Source: Dugong dugon (taxonomy: Eukaryota; Chordata; Mammalia; Sirenia; Dugongidae). From it: a stretch of DNA of 64,000 bases. The position numbers were made by a program, and so were the translations under genes. The notes under the pieces are model-generated. The model saw only the letters and a list, made by a program, of their open reading frames with translations, was not told the origin of the DNA and ran no database searches. The stretch is from assembly GCA_030035585.1 (NCBI GenBank), contig CM057475.1:81517834-81581833 (forward strand), read 5' to 3'. How positions within the stretch are numbered: the stretch's first letter is position 1; each line of letters opens with the position of its first letter. Below, piece after piece: positions 1-11,267 of this stretch.

Positions 1-614
1 CAGGGAGAGGGGAGGACAGGTAAGATTTCCCCAGGGAGAGGGGAGGTGGAGGAATTTCCAGCACGGAGGAGCCTCTCAGCTGCATGTGAGGAGGAAACCC
101 CGCGAGGCAGGGCCTCCCACCTAGAGCCCACAGACCCAGAGCGCAAAGTGCTGGAGTAACAGCCTGAAGGACAAAGAAACCCCGCCCAAACAGTGGGATT
201 CTGGTGGCCTTGAAAACGCACCTGGAGGAAAGCTCTCATAGTTTTTGGTCTGTTTGCTTTGGTGAGACAGCGCAGCCCTGTGAGTGGCTCTGAGTCCCGC
301 GCCCTGCCGTCTCACGGGAGGGGGAGCCCAGCTGCCACAGGACAAACCCAGAGGGAGCTGGGAGCCTTCTGCAGACCTAGAGCTCGCTTACTCTGGGCCA
401 CTCCGGGGCAGTGGGCAATTTGCATCACCTTTACCAAAACCTTGTGACATGTGTTTGGGGATTTTGTGCAGCTGGAGGTCAGGAAAGAGCCACAGAGAGG
501 GTGGGGTTTCAGAAAAATGCAGGCCACTCTTAAGCACTGGCTAAGGTGCCGACAGAAGCTTCCCACCCTGACTTCTGGATAAAACAGATCAGCATTTGAT
601 TTATCTGTCCTTAT

Positions 615-652
<38 letters not shown>

Positions 653-1050
653 CTACAACAACAAAATTAGAGGGTGAACACAAGCCTTTGTTGAGCACGC
701 GCCCGGACATGGACTGGATTGTGGATTGTGGATTACGTTCTCAAAGCCACAGCTGCGCTTTAGACAAGAGCCCACTTCTAAAAATCTCCTTTGTTATGAC
801 ATATACGATGTGCCCATTTTAAGTGGAAACTTTGATAACTTTGGCAAGTGTTGACTCCCAAAGTTACCTGACTCTCTTTTGCAGCCAGTCCCCAGCACCC
901 TACCCTCACCCTTTGTCCAGGGTGACTGCTGATCTGCTCTGTCATTGTTGACTGGGCACCCCTGCAGTGGAGGGTCATTGCAATGGAGTCACGTGTATGT
1001 CTGTTTGCCCTTTTTGCCCTGTTCCTGGCATGTTTTATTCAGCACCATGG
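1..1050. other. Unassigned sequence, no gene seen
   Basis: No ORF with recognisable protein similarity and no repeat family that I recognise, apart from the CA microsatellite listed separately. The first 60 bases contain a short GA-rich direct repeat of about 29 bases. Function unknown. Confidence 0.4.
617..651. repeat. (AC)n microsatellite
   Basis: An uninterrupted run of about 17 AC dinucleotides. It produces a poly-Val/Cys reading frame on the minus strand that should not be read as a gene. Confidence 0.95.
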
Positions 1051-2397
1051 TTTTTTTTCTTTTGAAAAATACTTTTTTTAAAATTGTACTTTAGATGAAG
1101 GTTTACAGAACAAATAGCTTCTCATTAAACAGTTAGTGCACATACTGTTGTATGACAATTGTTAACAACCCCACGACATGTCAACACTCTCCCTTCTCAA
1201 CCTTGGGTTCCCTATTACCAGCTTTCCTGTCCCCTCCTGCCTTCTAGTCTTTGTCCCTGGACTGTTGCGCCCCGTTAGTCTTGTTTTATTTTATGGGGCT
1301 GTCTAATCTTTAGCTGAACGGTAAACCTCGGGAGTGACTTCATTACTGAGCTAAAAGGGTGTCCGAGGGCCATACTCTTGGGGTTTCTCCAGGCTCTGTC
1401 AGGCCAGTAAGTCTGGTCTTTTTTTGTGAGTTAGAATTTTGTTCTACATTTTTCTTCAGCTCTGCCTGGGACCCTCTGTTGTGATCCCTGTCAGAGAAGT
1501 CGGCGGTGGTAGCCGGGCACCATCTAGTTGTACTGGACTCAGTTTGGTGGAGGCCGTGGTTGTTGTGGTCCATTAGTCCTTTGGACTGATCTTTCCCTTG
1601 TATCTTGTTTTCTTCATTCTCCATTGCTCCCAAAGGGGTGAGACCAATGGAGCATCTTAGATGGCTGCTCACAGGCTTTTAAGATCCCAGACGCTACTCA
1701 CCAAGGTAGAAGGTAGAACATTTTCTTTACAAACTGTGTTATGCCAGTTGAGCTAGATGTTCCCTGAGACCCTGGTCCCCACAGCTCTCCACCCAGGAAT
1801 TCAGGGAGTTGGATGTGTCTATGGAGCTTCTATGACCTTTCCTTGTACAAGTTGTGCTGGCTTCCCCAGTAATGTGTACTGTCTTACCGTTCACCAAAGT
1901 TACCACTTATCTATTATCTATTTAGCATTCCCCTCCACCCCTCCCATCCCTCATAACCAACAAAGATTGTTTCTTTTTGTGTGTAAACTTTTTCATGAGT
2001 TTTTACAGTAGAGGTCTCATACAATATTTGTTCTTTTGTGATTAACTTATTTCACTCAGCATACTGTCCTCCAGTTTCATCTATGTTATGAGACGCTTCA
2101 CAGATTCATCATTATTCTTTATCATTGGGTAGTACTCCCCTGTGTGTATGTACCATGGTTTGTTTATCCATTCATCTGTAGATGGGCATCTAGGTTGTTT
2201 CCATCTTTTTGCTATTGTGAACAATGCTGCAGTGAACATGGGTGTGCATATGTCTACTCGTGTGACAGCTCTTATTTCTCTAGGATATATTCCTAGGAGT
2301 GAGATTGCTGGATCGTATATTTCTATTTCTAGCTCTCTAAGGAAGCGCCATATCATTTTCCAAAATGGCTGTACCATTGTGCATTCCCAGCAGCAGT
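1051..2397 (-). mobile_element. 5'-truncated young-type L1, 3' end of ORF2 plus 3' UTR
   Basis: Antisense L1 fragment. The T-rich start is the poly-A tail read on the opposite strand. The body aligns by eye with the 3' part of the large L1 (about 10260-11600). It carries the C-terminal ORF2p signature ([19 protein letters not shown] and CPSTDEWI, encoded within 2377-2081). At about 2398 the match to the larger L1 stops and older L1 sequence begins, so this copy is truncated and non-functional. Confidence 0.88.
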
Positions 2398-3125
2398 CAG
2401 CACCACATTTTTGAGATTAATTCAAGTTGTATGTGTCTCATTGCTTTGTTTCTTTTCACAGCCGAGTAGTATTTCACTGTAATAATAGACCACTGCTGGT
2501 TTGTCACAGAGCCCTGGTGGCATAGTCATTAAGAGCCTGGCTGTTAACCAAAAGGTTGGCAGTTCAAATCCACCAGCTGCTCCTTGGAAACCCTATGGGG
2601 CAATTCTACTCTGTCCTATAGACTTGCTAGGAGTCGGAATTGATTGGACAACAACAGATTTTTTTTTTGTTGTTGTTATTGGTTTATCATGCTCCATTTG
2701 ATGAATATTTGCTTTGCTTCCCGTTTGGAGCTATGATACATAAAGCTGCTACTAGCGTTCACGTACATGTCTTTGTGCATACATAAGTTTTCATTTCTTT
2801 CATGTGAACACCCGGGAGAGGAATTGCTGGTTGTATGGTAGGTGCATGTTGAACTTTCTAAGCAATCCCAGCTGTTCTCCAAAGTGGCTGCATATCCAGT
2901 ATGTGGGCAAGTTCCAGGTGCTGCACATTGTCTAGTCTACCGGGTGAGAAGTGGTGCTTACTGTGGGTTGGATTTGCATTTCCTTGATGACTAGCAAGGT
3001 TGGGCATCTTTTCATGCATGTAGGGCCCATCTGTAGTCTTCTCTTGTGAAGTATCTTTTTCCCATTTGTTAAATGGTTGTTCGTCTTCTCGCTGAGTTGT
3101 AAGAGTTCTCCGAACATCCTCTAAA
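2398..3125 (-). mobile_element. Old L1 (L1M-type) fragment, interrupted by a SINE
   Basis: The text on both sides of the SINE at 2505-2685 resembles the C-terminal ORF2/3' UTR region of ancient mammalian L1: attempts at 'gaattgctggttgtatggta', 'ttctccaaagtggctgca' and 'tttgcatttccttgatgact' in the usual order. It is heavily diverged, with no usable reading frame. Confidence 0.7.
2505..2685 (+). mobile_element. AfroSINE-type SINE, short form
   Basis: Sense copy starting gagccctggtggcatag, with a tRNA-like B box (cagttcaaatccaccagc), a short body and a tail ending agtcggaattgattgg, then T/TTG-rich sequence. It lacks the middle segment with 'gggagaaag' seen in longer copies. Confidence 0.93.
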
Positions 3126-4670
3126 TCCATCAAAATCCAACCCCCAAACTACAGAAAAAAGAAATTATGGGGAAGAAAAAGAAGTGGGATCACCTGACCT
3201 CCTTCCCCAAAACACCCAAAGCTAAGAGATATGCTGACAAGGGAGGAGAGTTTATTGTGCTTGGTTTGGGTGCCTGCCAAGCTTGTCAGCGGCAGAAAAA
3301 AGGGAGAAGTTGACTTTCTCTTCCCATTCCGGGCCCCTTAAATAAGCACTTGGATCTTTTTTTTTTTTTTTTTTTGATGAAAGTTGTTTTCCTCAGGAAA
3401 ACTGAAGGAAAGGGATCTTGAAGAGTAAACTCCTGGAATCCAGAGCAAAGCTGCACCCAAGGCTTCTTGGGTGATTTATTTTGTCAATATTTGAGAGAGA
3501 CTGGAAAGCGTTCTGAACAGAAGGAAAAAAAAATCATTGTGAGTGCAATATTTAAAATTTTATGGCCTTGTGTAAATATAATGGCGTTGGTTAAGTAGAT
3601 GCAATTAAGGGGGAAAAAGTCAAAGTTGAGTGACTAATTTAACTAACTGGTGAGATATTTTATTTTTCTTTTACCCTTTTTATTATTTTATTTCTGCATA
3701 TCTGACCTGTTCTCATTTATTATCATTCATTCACTCATTCATGCAATTACTCAGTTTACTGTGTCCCTACCAAGTGTTGTGCACTGTGTTTCTTTGTATC
3801 AGTTAACCAGTCCATTAGTTAACTAATCCTGTCAACAATGTTTCTCTCCCCTCTTCTTCCCCCCTTTCCTCTCTCTCTCCTTGGTCTCCTTACCTCCTTC
3901 CACCCTTCTTCCTTCTTCTCTCCTCAGTGTATATTATTGGTCACTTATTTACTAGATGTTGGGACTCGCCAACAAACTCAGACCCCTGTTCACTGACGGG
4001 TGGGGGAAGACAGACAAAGCAATGTAATAAAGTGTAAAGAATTAGTCCTTACTCAGTTTGTCTGGGTTGAAGGAAGGAAGAGAGGAAGGGAAGGAGCAAG
4101 GAGAGAAAGCAGGCTGGCCTGGTTGCAGAGTCTGTACGCTCGTCCCTGTAGCACATCGACTCACCACATATTCATTCCACAAACATTTACAGGCTCTCCC
4201 CTAGGACAGACCATTTGTGTGAATATAGTGGCCAGAAAGCATGGGGAGAAGACAGAAAGAGCCTAGCAGGAGAAGGCTGGCCCACTGACTGAAAGCAGAG
4301 CAAGAGCCCGCCGAGGGCTCAGGGACCCCCAGGAGGAGAATCTCGGTCCTTCACCCAAACTAGCAAGTGGAAGGCGCCCTGTTCCTTTTCCTGAACCGGG
4401 GCCACTCATGACTGGCAGAAGGGCCTCTCCCCTTACCCTGGGGGCCACGTCAGCTGACGCCTGGCCCACCGGTGGGGCAGGTTATTGCACGTGGAGATGG
4501 TCAAGCTGGTGGCCTGGGCAGTGACTCCACTCACAGCTCATCAGAGACTCTGTGCCCAGAGGTCCGTGAGCCATGAGGCCTCTCCTGGGGTCGGGCAGGA
4601 CATTCCAAGGGATCACCTAGAGATCACCTCCCAGAACAGAGGGCAAAGGCCAGACCTGTTTTTTGGGTCT
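3126..4670. other. Unassigned sequence, weak L2/MIR-like patches
   Basis: No coding signal. A 16-20 base T run lies near 3357-3376. Around 3720-3790 and 4160-4200 there are phrases reminiscent of L2 3' ends ('cattcattcactcattcat', 'ttcattccacaaacatttac'), but too weak to place firmly. 4060-4120 is GA-rich. Confidence 0.4.
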
Positions 4671-4674
4671 GGTT

Positions 4675-5101
4675 GAACCCTGGTGGAGAATAGTTAAGCT
4701 CTTGGCTGCTAACTGAAAAGTCAGCAGTTAAATCCACCAGCTGTTCTGTGGGAGAAAGGCCTGGCGATCTGTTCCCATAAAGATTAACTAAACCAAACCC
4801 ATTGCCTTCGGGTCAATTCCGATTCCAACTCATAGTTTCCCTATAAGACAGAGTAGAATGGTCCATAGAGTTTCCAAAGCCGTAATCTTCACAGAAGCAA
4901 ACTGCCACATCTTTTTCTTCAGGAGTGGCTGGTGGGTTCGAACCACTGACCGTTCCTTAGCAGCTGAGCACTTCACCGCTACCACCAGGGCTCCTCTTGT
5001 AAAGATTACAGCCTAGAAAACCCCGTGGAGAAGTTCTACTCTGTCCTATAGTGTTGCTGTGAGTCGGAATCGACTTGATGGCACCTAACAACAACAACAA
5101 C
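4675..5101 (+). mobile_element. AfroSINE-type SINE (long form), split by another SINE
   Basis: Sense copy: head and body at 4675-4786, remaining 3' half at 5000-5101 ending gagtcggaatcgacttgatg and an ACA-rich tail. The two halves join cleanly at the 'taaagattacagcc' motif common to these SINEs. This shows the intervening 213 bases are a later insertion. Confidence 0.93.
4787..4999 (-). mobile_element. AfroSINE-type SINE nested in an older SINE
   Basis: Antisense copy from aaccaaacccattgcc to accaccagggctcctc. It is flanked by TAAAGATTA at 4778-4786 and 5000-5008, a 9-base target-site duplication made from the host SINE. Confidence 0.92.
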
Positions 5102-5525
5102 TGTTTAAGACACAAAGATCACACCCTGTCCTGCCTGTGGGGGCTTGCCCACTGTGGGACAACGGTGCCCAGAAACAGTACGTCTGGCTATTGCTCTTAT
5201 TCTTCACGGCGGGCATAGAGAACCCGAGGCCCACGGTGGTGCGGATGGGCGCCAGCCCAGAGCCCAGGCACTGCCCCATCCTCAAGAGGCTGTTAGCGCT
5301 TTCCGTGGTTTTCACTGAGGTTGTTCACGACAGCAAGTGGAGCGAGGCATTGCAGGAGCGGGACTCGCCCGCTAGTGAGATAATTGACCCTATTTGCAGC
5401 TGCGTGTTGATACTGAAAAGCATTAGGTGCTTTAATTTCCCGGAGAAGACAATTAATGCACCTTAAGAAACCAATTTCTTTTCCAAGAGCGACTGACTTG
5501 CCCTCCAGGAGAGAGCAATTAGAAA
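5102..5525. other. Unique sequence with possible conserved noncoding element
   Basis: No repeat recognised. The part from about 5285 to 5525 has several homeodomain-type TAAT/ATTA words (gataattgaccc, attaatgcacc, gcaattag) in an otherwise balanced composition. This suggests, but does not show, regulatory conservation. Confidence 0.3.
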
Positions 5526-6446
5526 ATGAACGGCCCCATCTTGGTTTCCGATAGGAAAAGACGTGCTGCTCTGTCCCGAACCCGCTGCACCTGCCCTGCA
5601 TGGGCGGTTCTGGTGGAACTTCCAAAGACGCCCACGCACCCAATACCCAGGAAACCAGGGAGAACCGTCACTGCCCAGGGCTGCACGCCAACGAGGGCTT
5701 CCGGAGAGAGGGCCTGCCTTGCCCTGTGGGTCCATCCTGGAGCGCCCAACTCCGGCGAGCCGACCTGGCATCACTTATCTGTTTCACTCAAGGAACCTTC
5801 TGAAAGGCTGTGTTGGACGCTCACAGAGCACCACAGGAGGGGCGGGGCACCACGGAAGGGGCGGGGCGCCACAGCGAGGGGGCGGGCACCACGGAAGGGG
5901 CGGGGCGCCACAGCGAGGGGGCGGGCACCACGGAAGGGGCGGGGCACCATGGTGAAGGTGGGCCTCGTGGCTGTGCTTTCCATGAGGAACAGGCTGGTGT
6001 ATGCCCTTCTAGAATGTTCCCGGGTGGAAAGCACCTGGGCCACGTGGATTATGCAGGCAGCAGGCATCAAACGTGCCCCTCCATCCGCGGGAAGTCTCTT
6101 CCTGGGCAGGGTGCCGGTGCCGCCCACATTCGCTCCTCAGAAGCTCTGCATCCTCCCTGCTTCCCCTCCAAGCCCTCCGGCCAGGGCTGCTTCTCTTCCT
6201 GTTGTGGACCAGGCCTCAGAAATGCGGGGTGGTGCAGGAAGAGCTGCATTTAGAGGAAGGCCCGCTCTGCCCCACCCCGCAGGCTCTTCAGTTGTGCAGG
6301 CTGCTCCGGAGCCTTCCCAAGCTTCCTGGATTGGGGAGAGCAACCCTCCTGCTCCCCGCTGCTGGGTGCCCAGGAACAATGCCGACCTGGGGCCTGCACC
6401 CCTCGGGGCAGTGAGCCACAGCCCACTCTGCCCCCCAAAGTATTAA
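5526..6446 (+). other. 306-codon ORF in GC-rich DNA, probably not a gene
   Basis: An open frame from an ATG at 5526 to a stop at 6446. I recognise no domain. The middle (about residues 100-140) is an Arg/Gly-rich run (RKGRGATARGRAP repeated) that is simply the translated 39-bp minisatellite. The unit is a multiple of three and GC-rich, which keeps frames open by chance. No splice, promoter or poly-A support is visible. A lineage-specific transcript cannot be excluded. Confidence 0.15.
5836..5950. repeat. 39-bp GC-box minisatellite, about 3 units
   Basis: The word ggaaggggcggggc recurs at 5854, 5893 and 5932, exactly 39 bases apart, and each unit splits into two similar ~20-base halves. Every half contains GGGGCGGGG or GGGGGCGGG, the classic Sp1/KLF-type GC-box core, giving about six in 115 bases. 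Confidence 0.93.
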
Positions 6447-7026
6447 TGTGTGACCCGGAGCCCACGGACAGTAAGAGGTTCCACTTCTGCGTCTCTGAGC
6501 TGTTAGTGGCCCTTCCTGCTTCCCTGGTGTAAAGGGAGCCCGTGGGCCCCAGGGCTGGTTGTGAGCACTTTGTAGCTGGGACTCGGCGCTATCCCCCTGT
6601 GACTCTCCTTTCTGGAAGCAGTCGTCACAGTGTGTGTATCCCTGGGCTGTCCTCCGCTAGCTCTTTCTGCTCTTTTGAGGAGTGTGCAGGTGTATCCAAG
6701 TGTCCATTGTTTCTCCCAGATGAAGTTTATTTCCAGTAATTGCACTTTTTAAAATTGGAAGATGCGTGTGGATGTGTGTGTGTGCACACGCCATACATAA
6801 GTGAGCCCATCCCACCTTCCCACTTGTCTTTCCTCTTCCCTCACAGTCACATCCTGGGCCCCGGGGCCCTCCCGCTCTGCACTGAGGGTGAGCAGCTGGT
6901 CCTCCGGAGACGCAGGAAGGATGGTCAGAGCCCCGTGGTCTCAGCAGGGAGCACGGACACAGCCATCAGCACGGAGCAAGCACCAGCAGAAATGAGATGT
7001 TCTTTAGAAATCTACGTTCCTGGGTG
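6447..7026. other. Unique sequence, nothing recognised
   Basis: Pyrimidine-leaning unique DNA with a short TG run (6768-6785). No ORF with recognisable similarity and no repeat family seen. Confidence 0.35.
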
Positions 7027-7190
7027 CAAAAAAGCAAAACAAAACAATTGCCGTTAGTCAAGTCTGACTCATAGCGACCCTGTAGGACAGACCAGAACTG
7101 CCCCATAGGGTTTCCAAGGAACGCCTGGTGGATTCAGACTGCCGACCTTTTGGTTAGCAGCTATGCTCTTAACCGCTATGCCAGCTAAGG
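7027..7190 (-). mobile_element. AfroSINE-type SINE, short form
   Basis: Antisense: A-rich start, 'gactcatagcgaccctgtag', 'ccccatagggtttccaagg', then the B-box complement and 'ccttttggttagcagc'. The head is eroded at 'gccagctaagg'. Confidence 0.9.
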
Positions 7191-7324
7191 GGTACAGAGG
7201 GGGAAAGGGCATTCTTTCTAAGGGAGTTGGGTTAGCTTTTGGTCTTTCCTTTTGTGTGAGTCACCTGCATCATCCTAACAACAATAAAAAGGTTCTGATA
7301 AAGACTATTCAAGGCAAGACTAAA

Positions 7325-7529
7325 TATAACCAATTGACATCTAGTCGATTCCAACTCATGGTGACCCCATGTGTGCAGAGTAGAACTGAGCTCCATAGGG
7401 TTTTCAGTGGCTGACTTTTTGGATGTAGATTGTCAGGTTTTCTTCGGAGGTGCCTCTGGGTGGACTTGAACCTCCAACCTTTTGGCAAGTAGTTGAGAGA
7501 TTAACAGTGTGCACCACCCAGGGACTCTT
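7325..7529 (-). mobile_element. AfroSINE-type SINE, second head type
   Basis: Antisense copy of the variant whose sense head is GGAGTCCCTGGGTGG. Visible as 'ccccatgtgtgcagagtag', 'gggttttcagtggctgac', 'tgcctctgggtggacttgaa' and a terminal 'caccacccagggactc'. Confidence 0.92.
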
Positions 7530-9089
7530 TAAGACTAAACATAAGGCCTTTTAAAAGGTATTTCCTTTGGGGTGTGCTACAGAACAACCTTCCGGTGCCG
7601 ACCGGAAGTGGAGCGTAAGTAAAGTTGAGATTTGTGCTGCTAAGGAAATGAAACCCGGTGAGAAGAAGCTAGGACATGACTGGACCTCCAGAGGGCAGGG
7701 CTAAACGTGAACCCTTGAGTGCCTCAGGGCTTGAGTGGAAGGCCAGCCATCGTGCTGAAATAGAGATCATTCCTTCCCAGCGCTCCTCCTTTAAAAGGCA
7801 AACATCTAGGTGTGTACCACTCTCTTGTAGGAATGGCCCCCGGAAGATACATGGGAAAACTCCTCCTGTCAAAGTGCTGGGACAGGGAGGAAGCCTGTGG
7901 TGTCAGGATGAGAAGGTGCCTTGGCGTCAGAAGACCTGAATTCAGACCCCAGGGGCAGCATCTGCCAGCAGGCAGCTTTCAGGCCACATTCCTCCATGAA
8001 ATGGGGGTGATTCTTGTAACCATCTGTGGAAGCTGTGGTGAGGATTGAGGAGCTAACGCTCACAGGGCGGCTGGCACACAGACACACTCACCCTTGACAC
8101 TATGGCCAATGTCCTCCCTGTCAGTGGTCATCAAAGTGGCCATGCCTGGCTCCTGGAGCTGCTTGGCAACGTTGTCCCTGTCTGCTCTGAACGGTGGGAT
8201 GCTCTGCTCACACAAAATGAACGACACTATCTTGAGCATCAGTGCAAGAGAAGGCGTTTCTTTTCCTCTTGAAGCGGATCCTAAATATGTATTTATGTTT
8301 TGCATGCTTGTTTGACATTAGGAATTAACACAGACTAGAGTAGAAATTGACCTTAAGCACACCCCACCAGAGGCCTTTCCTTCCTTTTTTCTTTTAACAC
8401 GTTCCGCTCTCCTTTTTGACTTGGTACAGCGTCAGTGGTGAAGCCCTATCCGACTGGGTTGTCACCCAGTTGTTTCAGATTCCTTGGCAGGAAGCTCAGG
8501 TGAGGAGCTGAAGCTGAGGAGGAGTGTTGCATGGGCTGTTGGCATCTCCCTAATGTGTGCAGAGAAAATCAATTATTTAAGCACACGGTACCAATGGAGG
8601 GTATTACTGCCTGCTGTTTTGTGAGCATCAATGCGATCAGTTGCTAACTGCTCTCTTACACCTGCTGATCACCACATGGCTGACGATAACAGTAGTGTTT
8701 CACGTGAAAGGCCTGCAGGGTTTTTTTTTTTTCTCAACTAAATAACCATCCGAAGCTAAATACGGGGCTTTAAACAGACACTTGAAAACGTTATTCTCTG
8801 GGGTAACTGATCTCACAAAGGTGTTTTCTGTTCTTCTTTTTTTTTTTTTTTTCATTGATCATATTCTTTTTTAAAAATGAAACTTCTAAATGTTATTCTC
8901 TTGAATCACAACAGCATTAGCCACATAATCCAGCTACCAGCTACACTGAGGTTCCACCCGGTAGGAAAAACCAAACACCCGTGTAAACACTCTTACAAAT
9001 CATTTCTAGGTTAAAAAAAATGTGAAGAGGCGGGTTATTATTTTTTTAAAAGCAAGCTGTGTTTGTTTTTAGAATTTTAAATGATCATG
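7530..9089. other. Mostly unique sequence with one MIR
   Basis: Apart from the MIR at 7890-8090 I recognise no element and no coding region. T-rich runs occur at 8720-8735 and 8838-8854. Confidence 0.35.
7890..8090 (+). mobile_element. MIR SINE
   Basis: Ordered MIR-like phrases: 'gcgtcagaagacctgaattc', 'catgaaatgggggtgattc', 'gtgaggattgaggagctaac', 'ggctggcacacag'. This is the core and 3' part of an ancient MIR, well diverged. Confidence 0.75.
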
Positions 9090-9517
9090 TTGTTGTTGTT
9101 AGGTGCTGCTATTGAGTTGATTCTGACTTACAACAACCCTCTAGGACAGAACAGCATGGCTCCATCAAGGTGTCCTAGGCTGTAATCTTTATGGACAGAG
9201 CCCTGGTGGTGCAGTGTTCAAGTGCTGAGCTGTTAAGCAAAAGGTTGGCAGTTTGAACCCACTAGCCTCTCCTGGGGACAAAGGTGTGGCAATCGGCTCC
9301 TGTAAAGATTACAGCTTTGAAAACGCTATGGAGCAGTTCTATTCTGTCCTTTGGGGTCACTGTGAGTCAGAATTGACTTGATGGCAACAGGTAGGTGGTA
9401 GAATCTTTATGGAAGCAGGTCACCAGGTCTTTCTCCTACAGAGCCACTGGGTGGGTTGGAACCCTAACCTTTTAGTTAGCAGCTGAGTGCTTAACTCTTG
9501 TGCCGCCAGGGCTCCTT
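9090..9517 (-). mobile_element. AfroSINE-type SINE, split by a nested SINE
   Basis: Antisense copy: 3' half at 9090-9195 (tgttgttgttaggtgctgct onwards) and head half at 9402-9517 ending gtgccgccagggctcct. The halves join at 'gtaatctttatggaagcag', the normal SINE sequence. Confidence 0.93.
9196..9401 (+). mobile_element. AfroSINE-type SINE nested head-to-head in another SINE
   Basis: Sense long-form copy from cagagccctggtggtgcag to tgacttgatggcaacagg. It is bracketed by a perfect 12-base target-site duplication AATCTTTATGGA at 9184-9195 and 9402-9413. Confidence 0.95.
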
Positions 9518-9896
9518 AAATGACCATTGGTACCTTCATATTGAGAATAAGTGATGTCACTCCATGTCCAAGGTGCATGCTACTGTCCTTTATCCTGAGG
9601 CTCCTCTTGCGTCTCACTTAAAAGAGGTTAAGAATGAGCACCTGACATACCCTAGACCTGGCTGTGCTCCAGGGACCCAAACTACTTCCTTTAGAGGCCT
9701 TGCTGGGCAGCTGGACCTTGGGGTTTAGAACTAGATGGTACTAAGCATTCACTTACATGTGAGAACATGCAGCTGCCTGTTGGGGACGTTGGCCACCGGC
9801 TGGGTGGTTGTTGCTGGCATCCCTACTTCCTGTTATCAAACCATGTGATGAGGGTGTCTGCTTTGTGGGGGGCTCACTGGTCTCATAGACCTTGAG

Positions 9897-9941
<45 letters not shown>

Positions 9942-10019
9942 TGAAGTCACTCCATCTCTCTAGCTCTTTGGAGAGGCATTCTTCACAAAACTAACATGTA
10001 ATTAACACTTCAGCACATA
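9518..10019. other. Unique sequence with GT microsatellite
   Basis: Only the (GT)n run at 9897-9939 is recognisable; the rest has no repeat or coding signal that I can support. Confidence 0.4.
9897..9939. repeat. (GT)n microsatellite
   Basis: About 21 consecutive GT units, uninterrupted. Confidence 0.95.
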
Positions 10020-10029
10020 GAGATTTTTT

Positions 10030-11267
10030 TTTCTTTTTCTTTTATATTTTATTGTACTTCAGGTGAAGGCTTACAGAACAAATAGTTTCTCATGAAACAG
10101 TAGTACACATGTTGTTTTATGACATTGGTTAACAATCCCACAACATATTAACCCACTAACTTCTCAACCATTTTTTTTGGGTGTAGCCAAAAGCTACACG
10201 GTTTCAAAAATTTCTGCATGCACAGTTCAGTGACATTGACTATGCTCTTCCAATTGTGCTATTATTCTCACTTAAGATGAAGACTTACAGAACAAAATAG
10301 TTTCTCATTTAACAGTTACTACAAATGTTGCCCTATGACAATGGTTAACAATCTCACAACACATCAACAATATCCTTACTCAACCTTGGGTTCCCTATCA
10401 CCAGCTTCCTTATCCCCTTCTGCCTTCTGGCCCTTGTCACTGGACTACTGTACCTCGATAGTCTCATTTGGTTTTATGGGGCTGTCCACTTCCAGGGTGA
10501 ACAGTGAACCTCGGAGGTAGCTTCACCACTGAGCTAAAAGGGTATCTGGGGACCATATTCTCGGGGTTTCTCCAGTCTCCTTTAGGCAAGTAATCTGGTC
10601 TTTTTTTTTTTGTGAGTTAGAATTATGCTCTACATCCTTCTCCAGCTCTGTCCAGAACCCTCTGTTGTGATCCTGGTCAGAGCAGTCGGTGGTAGCCGGG
10701 CACCATCTAGCTGTATTGGACTCAGTCCGGTGGAGGACTTGGTAGCTGTGGACAATTAGTCCTTTGGACTAATCTTTTCCTTGTATCCTGTTCTCTTCAT
10801 TCTCCCTTGCTCCCGAAGGGATGAGACCAGTGGAGTATCTTAGATGGCCGCTCACAGGCTTTTAAGACCTCAGACACTACTCACCAAGGTAGAATGTAGA
10901 GCATTGTCTTTATAAGCTGTCTCATGCCAGTTGAGCTAGATGTTCCCTGAGACCATGGTCCGCACAGCCCTCCACCAAGCAATTCAGTCCCTCAGGGAGT
11001 TTGGATGTGTCTATGGGGCTTCCCTGACCTTTCCTTGTACAAGCTGTGCTAGTTTCCCCTGTATTGTGTACTGTCTCACCCTTCACCCAAGATACCACTT
11101 ATCTATTTCCTATTTAGTATTTCCCCCCCACCCCTCCCATCCCTGGTAACCAACAAAGATTGTTACATTTTGCGTGTGAACTTTTTTATGGGTTTTTACA
11201 ATAGAGGTCTCATGCAATATTTGTCCTTTTGTGATTGACTTATTTCACTCAGCATAATGTCCTACAG
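10030..11267 (-). other. L1 3' UTR with an internal duplicated segment
   Basis: A 3' UTR of about 1.2 kb. The terminal ~125 bases (10046-10170) are repeated in diverged form at 10258-10390: both run from a 'gatgaagact/ggct-tacagaaca' block through 'ttaacaatc-ccacaaca' to 'ctcaacc'. Between them lies an 85-base spacer with a hairpin, gtgtagc-caaaa-gctacac (10181-10199). The truncated copy at 1051 has only a single version. Confidence 0.75.

Noticed and set aside
1343-1672. 109-codon ORF in the L1 3' UTR as a possible new L1 protein
   Set aside because: The matching part of the larger L1 (about 10550-10860) does not stay open, so the frame is not conserved between the two copies.
5526-6446. 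306-codon Arg/Gly-rich ORF as an RNA-binding protein
   Set aside because: The RGG-like run is only the 39-bp minisatellite in translation, and the rest has no protein-like pattern.
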